Source: Drechslerella dactyloides (taxonomy: Eukaryota > Ascomycota > Orbiliomycetes > Orbiliales > Orbiliaceae). From it: a DNA stretch of 64,000 nucleotides. How positions within the stretch are numbered: the first letter of the stretch is position 1; each line of letters begins with the position of its first letter. This document shows, in pieces, positions 58,575 to 64,000 of the stretch. Both the position numbers and the translations under genes were made by a program. The notes beneath the pieces are model-generated. The model saw only the letters and a list, made by a program, of their open reading frames with translations. It made no database searches and was not told where the DNA came from. The stretch lies in assembly GCA_020064725.1 (NCBI GenBank), contig JAGTWJ010000001.1:496001-560000 (forward strand), given 5' to 3'.

Positions 58575-61500
58575 ATGGCCGCTATCGGCGCTAACACGAT
58601 TGCACATGTTTTGAAGCTTCCCTCTAGCGCGGTGGCCCCTCCATCTCCGTCTATACAGCCTCAACTAGTGTCCCGGCAGCTTGGTCTCATTACAGATGCT
58701 TTGAAGACCGGAAATCAAATCTCGGAACTCACGGACTGTTTGGAGCTCACAGACTCGCAGCAGCCCAGCCCCGATAAATCTAGAGGAAATGAACCAGACT
58801 GTTCAAACAGCGGCTTCTTATCTGGACTTCTAAGCCCTCCCACCGTCGCAGGCCCATCTGGTGAATCAACCGCTATTCCGGAAAAGCTGGCAGCTGTGAC
58901 GAATGCTGCGAACACTGGCAATTCTATCAGCGCTATCACAAAGCTGCTAGGAGCTGGTGCTCTACCAGCTCCTGCGCCTGAATTTGTTCAAAAGTCACTT
59001 TTGACTATTGAGGGTGTACTATCGGCCAATAACCTAATTCCAGACAGGCCACCGAAGGAAACCCTCAGTCTTAGCCCTGAATCGGTATCTGCAGCTCTGG
59101 CCACCGTCGCAAACACCCTGAAATCTCAAGATTTCATCTCAAATCCTACTTCAGACACAAAGAAAAACCTCGAGAGTCCCACTCCGTTGCCTGCCTCGGA
59201 TGCTGTTGATAGCAATGGTGCGCTTTCGAACCTCACCCCTCGGTCAATTTCTGACGCCTTTGAAATTATTAGCGAGGCCCTGGAATCTAGTGATTTGGTT
59301 TCACCTGGCGGGAAGGATCTATTGGGGATTCTGCCGGTAACACCGGATTCAGTGAGCGATGCTCTCAAGACCATAACTTTTGCTCTTCATGCAAATGACC
59401 TTGTGGCAGATGCCACTGACTCCTCAGCTACTATTTTCCCGCCTCCCTCGGCTCAGATCGTGTCCGATACCCTCCAGGCTATCACGGCTGCGCTATCGTC
59501 TGGAGTGTCTTCCGCGGATATCGAGGAGTTAGGTTCCACTAGCGGTCTGCCGAATGCAATTACTGAGGCCATGGCAGTTGCGATTGAAAATATCAATGCC
59601 CTACCAACGAAAGAAGCACGAGCTGTTTCTAGTACTCTAGGAACTATTTCAAACACACTCATTTCAAGCGATCAACCTTTAGATGCGACAGGAGCTCCAG
59701 AGAGTGCTATTATCGCACCGATAACTCCCATGGTTGCACAGACGCTTGAAACTGTAGCGACCCTTGATCATGATACAGCAAAATCTGTCTCCGACATCCT
59801 CATTTCCATCGCGGATGCCGTTACGGGTGGTGGCGCCGCATCAAATACACTACTAACTTCGGATCTGCATGATATGAATCCGGTTACAGTGATTAACGAG
59901 CTACTTCCAGACGCTCCGGACACAAATCCACCTGATGCAGACAACTCAACGAATTCGAACCCTCAACCGGACGGTCATCGTGGCAAGCGGATCATAATAT
60001 GCTGCGATGGAACTTGGCAAGACTCTGACAGCGGCGATGGCTGTCCGTCAAATGTTACTCGCTTTGCACGTTCGTTAAAGAGCGTGAGTGATGAGGGTGT
60101 TACTCAGATCATATACTACCAAAGCGGAGTTGGAAGTTCGTATGCATCGAAGATTGGGAGATTAATTGCAGGTAGCCTACTCTTCTGTTCTGTGATTTTG
60201 CGGCGTAATCTCGTTGTTGGTCTATAATTAACCCTTCTTTCTTGTATATTAGGCGGCACCGGCCTTGGCCTCTCGGAACATGTTCGCGAGGCTTTCGTAT
60301 TCATTAGCAACAACTATCACGTAGGGGATGAGCTCTTCATCCTAGGATTTTCCCGCGGCGCATTCACTGCTAGATCCATTGCAGGGCTGATTGATAGAAT
60401 TGGAATTTTGACTCGACGAGGCATGGAAAGTTTCTCCAAAATATATCGGGACTACATCAACTTCAGATTAAAGGATCAAGCGTACATCAACAAACAGGGT
60501 TGGGAACGGATCAAGGGTATTACTATCAAGGCCCTCGGGTGTTGGGTATGTGCAGAATGATCATAATTCTTGGCCAAGAGAGACTGAATTTCGGATTTTA
60601 GGACACCGTAGGGGCTCTCGGAATTCCGGCTAGCCCAATCATCGAGAAGTGTAAATGCAACGAAAAGTACAAGTTCCACGACACAGATCTAACTTCTTGT
60701 AAGTAGCAGCTGATACTATGGAACAAGTATGGTGGAGCACTGCTGATACGGTTGGTCGTAGCTACTGAGAATGCCTTTCATGCATTGGCTCTAGACGAAC
60801 GCCGACTGCCATTTGCGCCTACTCTGTGGCGGCTGCCAATCCCTGCTGCTTCAGAGAGACACACGGATATAGTACCGAACCTCAAGCAAGTTTGGTTCCC
60901 AGGGGGTACGCCGAAGCCATCTTGATGTGAGCGGGGTGCCATCACTGACTGAGGTTATAGTCCACACTAACGTAGGTGGCGGGTATGAGGACCAGGAATT
61001 GTCTGACCTCACTCTGGTTTGGATGATTGATCAAATGCGCCCGTTCCTGGGTTTCGACCTGGATTACGTCAAGTCATTGGGCCAGGGCCATTCCAATAAC
61101 TGGGCTTCTGGCGCAATCTTTAACTCATTCAGAGGTATAATGAAAGGGGCAGGCAGCAAAGTCCGGACTCCAGGCACGTACTTCCCCGATCCTCCAAGAT
61201 CCGTTGTGAAACGAGCCTTCACGTTTGGAGCCGGGGTTTTCGGTCAACCAGGTGTGAGCAGCATCACAAACGAGGAAATCCACCCGAGTGTTCGCGGTCG
61301 GATGGTTGCGAGCAACGGAGAATGGTGTAGCCGTGCGCTATTTGGATGGAAATGTGATAAGCGGGTAGTGCAATCTGCGGCCGGACCGGTTGAGCGCTGG
61401 GTCTGGAAAGACCCGGAAACGGGAACAGAACTTTTTGAGTCAGATCTAGGAGATCAGGAAAAGGTTTTGGCTGGAGCGGAGGTTCTCAGTAAGTTGGAGT

Positions 61501-61589
61501 CATTAGTCACTGTTCCGTCCAGGAAGAGAAAGAGTATGAATATGGATAAGGGTAGCGTTGATAGTAAGTGGGATGAGCAACCGGAGTGA
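58575..61589 (+). CDS. DUF2235 (Tle1-like) alpha/beta-hydrolase with N-terminal degenerate repeats
   Basis: Five exons (58575-60171, 60253-60545, 60602-60698, 60762-60905, 60961-61589), 919 aa. Residues ~470-850 are a DUF2235 hydrolase, the fold of bacterial T6SS Tle1 phospholipases: KRIIICCDGTWQDS, NVTRFARSL, YYQSGVGS, the nucleophile elbow LGFSRGAFTARSIAG (Ser about 566), WDTVGALGIP (Asp about 631), NAFHALALDERR and FPGVHTNVGGGY (His about 712). So the Ser-Asp-His set is intact and lipid or ester hydrolysis is plausible. Residues ~25-455 contain about ten degenerate repeats of 30-55 aa with the consensus P-x-S-V-S-x-A-L-x-T-I-x-x-A-L-x-S-x-D-L-V, a domain I do not recognise. No signal peptide or membrane helix is evident. 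Introns are 81, 56, 63 and 55 nt, and the last is needed to rebuild the His motif. The start ATG is the first in frame; further upstream repeats are not seen. Confidence 0.85.
58640..59890 (+). repeat. Coding array of about ten degenerate repeats (consensus VSxALxTIxxALxSxDLV)
   Basis: Protein-level repeats within the N-terminal half of the DUF2235 protein. Clear units start near VSRQLGLITDALKTG, KLAAVTNAANTGNSIS, VQKSLLTIEGVLSANNL, VSAALATVANTLKSQDF, ISDAFEIISEALESSDL, VSDALKTITFALHANDL, VSDTLQAITAALSSGV, VSSTLGTISNTLISSD and VSDILISIADAVTGGG. At the DNA level the units have diverged too far to be recent duplications. Confidence 0.75.
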
Positions 61590-63196
61590 TGCTCCGGTAT
61601 GGGAAGATTGATTGTTTGAGGATTACGCCAGGGGGACTGCTACATCGCACTATAGCGCTAGATATTCCTGCACATGCTGAGGTCGAATTGACTTGGCGAC
61701 ATAGCTTTCGCTTTTCGTTTTAGTCGAGTTTGAGGTGGAAGACTGATGGCACGAATAATTTACCAGGGTAGTTGCTTCGTTGTCTTTGTTCGTCTAACCT
61801 AGACTTGTACGTCAAGCTATGAAAACGGCTACATGAAGCCTGAACTCAAGCTTAGTGCCATTCTTTGTACCTGGGTACCTCCAAGTAGGGTGCCGGGCCG
61901 GGTAGTCGTCGCATTTGTTGAGGGATATGTAGATGAATTGTCGAGCTCTTTGGAACCTGTGAGCTTGGATCGAATAAACGACATCAATGTGACCTTGACG
62001 TCAAGTGAAGTGCGCGTATACGCAATATAGTCGTGATAGAGTGAGAACTGCAATATGCCAGACGCGACGTCGAATGGAATTCCAGAAGTGTGTTGTTGGA
62101 GGTTATCCAACAGTCTAGATGATATCAGCAGAATCGGACCTGCAAACACGCATACCTTCGCCGGATTTATCTTGTCTGCGAGCGTACGCCGGTAGTAAAT
62201 AACGCGTACGCAGTGACCGCTGAATATTCTAGCTTCGTGGTGCAAGAAGTGGGTAATTGCTCGCATTAGCTTTGTGAGAGCTATAGTTGAAAGGAAACAT
62301 GCATCGACGTTTCACGAAAGTTATGTAAAGTACCGTTCCAAAGTCTGGGAACAAGGCTTTGGCAAGGCGAATCTGCAGATACTGACATCGGTAGGCCCTC
62401 CGAGAACCGCGCTCTAAAGAAAGAATCCAAGCCCCAGGATGCTGCATATCGTCCCTGAATGCTTCCTTATCGATAATTGGCGAAATGCTCGGGCCCACTC
62501 CTGCAAGTTGGCACAGTCTGGCCATCGATTGGCTATCAGCGCTCGTTCGGGATAGCCCTTGTCGCCTGGTATGCAAGTTTTGCTGCGAACGGATCGGTTC
62601 CCGGTTGTGTCGCCCCAACTTCAACGAGAATGTTGCGAAACGAGAGGGGCATCGGAATCGACAGCGGCGAGGAAACATACGCGTCGCCTGGGGAGCGTTC
62701 TATCTGCAAATGGTACTGGGGAGGAAGTTGCATGCATCGATAAGGAACCAACAGCTACTCCAAGGTACATTGTGATTCGATGGCCTAATGTTCGACGTTC
62801 ACGACGCAGCGGTAACGTAAGGTGTGGGACATGCAGCTCTCTGGAATGCGACGATGGATCCAGAGGGCTGATAAAAACCCATTCCCCTCGTCTCGTCATC
62901 TTCCCCTCTCGAACTCTTTGGATCCCCTCTCCGATTCCGTCTTTTTGACGTCTTCTTGGAATTCTGGTTTCTTGGACATGGATGAATCCGTCGCGAGAGT
63001 ATTTCATCCCTAAAGGCCCCAGCAGCTTCTTCCTCTCAACTTTCCTCCCGCCTCCATTCCACATCCCGCGGAACGGGTATCCCATACATTCCAAGCGGCA
63101 GAAAGCAGAATATTACCAGGAACGAGCACGGCAGAACTCATCACTCGATTCCGCTCCTTGGATAAAAGGCAGAAGCAGAGAGGATAACGAGGAACG
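61590..63196. other. 1.6-kb intergenic region
   Basis: Minus-strand frames at 61829-62266 and 62229-62678 overlap end to end but have no domain I recognise and no clear splice link. The last 350 bp before 63197 are CT-rich (CCCCTCGTCTCGTCATCTTC), probably the promoter of the next gene. Confidence 0.5.
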
Positions 63197-64000
63197 ATGA
63201 TTGAGCCTGTAACACTCTTCTCTACCATTGCGGGTGTCGCAAACCTCGCCTCTCGCCTGACAATCGATCTCACACGGCTCACCGTTACCCTGAGAAATGT
63301 GCCGGATCAGATAACCCAGGTTTGCAATGAGATGGTATCATTGAACGCCACGCTCGCAACCTTGCAACAACGATTTAATCCCATGTCATCTGGCTATTCG
63401 GAAGAGCAATTGCTTTGCCTGGAAACCGTCGTAGCATCGACAAGAGAGACGCTGGTGCAGCTAGCGAAGCTGAGCGACGCTTGCGAAGTCACTGGAAAGA
63501 AGAAGCCTATAAAGGGTGGAGTTGCTGGAATGTGGAGAAAGGTCAATTGGTCGTTGAACGAGTCTGAAATTGCGAGTTATCGAAGCGGGCTGGTTGGCTA
63601 TACCGCCATGCTAAATTTGTTGACGGCGACATTAGCAGAGTATGTGGTATTGATTCTACCTTGTCCTCGAATTCCTGATATTCAATTGCTAACACCAAGC
63701 GGAAATGAATAGTCAGCGAGGCGCGAATATCGAAGCGATGGTGACGAAGACGAACGAAATGCTGCAAGCTCTGATGGAACAGCGGAATCGCCTCACCTTG
63801 ATACCGCCGGAAGATTTGGATGATCCTCTGGGTCAGAAAACTCTTCGGGGCTCGAGGGCGTCGACTATTCGAACACGGTCCAGCTCAATAGCGAGCGAAG
63901 CGAGACTTCCAGAGCCTCCACAAACCCGGAGCAAATCGGTCGCGCCACCCATGTCGCGAAGAAGTTCTGCTACAACTGCACCGATGAGCGTTCGCTCGAT
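63197..64000 (+). CDS. Helo-like_N / PigL_N domain protein, 5' part (runs off the window)
   Basis: Starts MIEPVTLFSTIAGVANLASR and continues with helices typical of the fungal N-terminal domain called Helo-like_N or PigL_N, which often heads NACHT/STAND or ankyrin proteins and is related to HeLo cell-death domains. Exon 1 is 63197-63639; a 73-nt intron (63640-63712, GTATGT donor, GCTAAC branch point) leads to exon 2, which is open to the end of the window. Read so far: about 240 aa. After a helical hinge (MVTKTNEMLQALMEQRNRL) the sequence becomes Ser/Arg/Pro-rich and disordered, so what follows (NACHT, ankyrin or nothing) cannot be told. A role in self/non-self recognition or programmed cell death is a family inference only. 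Confidence 0.7.

Noticed and set aside
61829..62678. Two minus-strand frames end to end, considered as a transcription-factor fragment
   Set aside because: No zinc cluster or other domain seen, and the frames overlap instead of being joined by an intron.
1..64000. CRISPR array, integrated virus or complete transposon
   Set aside because: No spaced direct-repeat array, no reverse transcriptase, transposase, integrase or capsid-like frame, and no terminal repeats could be seen by eye.

Overview
The window looks like nuclear DNA of a filamentous ascomycete (Pezizomycotina). Genes carry several short introns (46-172 nt, one near 400 nt) with GT..AG ends and CTAAC/CTGAY-type branch points. The families present (SAT4/rhodopsin-like membrane proteins, HET-C-like, F-box-like, Helo-like N-terminal domain, fungal PTR2, NHA1 and GH13_5 amylase) are typical of that group. 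I cannot name the species. Almost all exon boundaries below were placed by hand from splice signals, reading phase and family resemblance; every multi-exon model sums to a whole number of codons.

Layout. 1-12.4 kb: a SAT4-type membrane protein (+), a long disordered protein (-), a SUR7/PalI-like membrane protein (+), a seven-exon intracellular alpha-amylase (-) and an ankyrin-repeat protein (-). 12.4-15.3 kb: two conserved ribosome genes facing tail to tail, SDO1 (+) and RPS18 (-). 15.3-18.6 kb: no gene seen. 18.6-27 kb: an MFS sugar transporter, a large secreted HET-C/VWA7-like protein and an NHA1-type Na+/H+ antiporter, all (+). 27.7-33.3 kb: an unrecognised 412-aa protein (-), a 3.3-kb stretch without a gene, and a J-domain protein with an altered HPD motif and a C-terminal SANT/Myb-like domain (-). 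36.3-37.3 kb: two small secreted cysteine-rich peptides, each with a signal peptide and a KR (Kex2-type) cleavage site, on opposite strands. 39.4-44 kb: an F-box-like protein (+) and an RBR-type ubiquitin ligase with a large Ala/Thr/Glu repeat tract (-). 45.5-46.9 kb: a second SAT4-type protein (-). 51-53.2 kb: a PTR2 peptide transporter (-). 54.7 kb: an intron-containing tRNA-Pro(UGG). 56.1-57.2 kb: a secreted GH16 glucanase (-). 58.6 kb to the end: a DUF2235 alpha/beta-hydrolase with about ten N-terminal repeats (+) and the 5' part of a Helo-like_N protein (+).

How the genes fit together. There is no secondary-metabolite cluster and no operon. The housekeeping core is SDO1 and RPS18. Nutrition and transport genes are the amylase, MFS transporter, PTR2, NHA1 and GH16. 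The accessory part, where gene spacing is widest, holds the most unusual content: the peptide pair at 36-37 kb, the DUF2235-repeat protein beside a Helo-like protein at 58-64 kb (families linked elsewhere to toxic lipase activity and fungal self/non-self recognition), and the J-domain protein lacking the canonical HPD proline.
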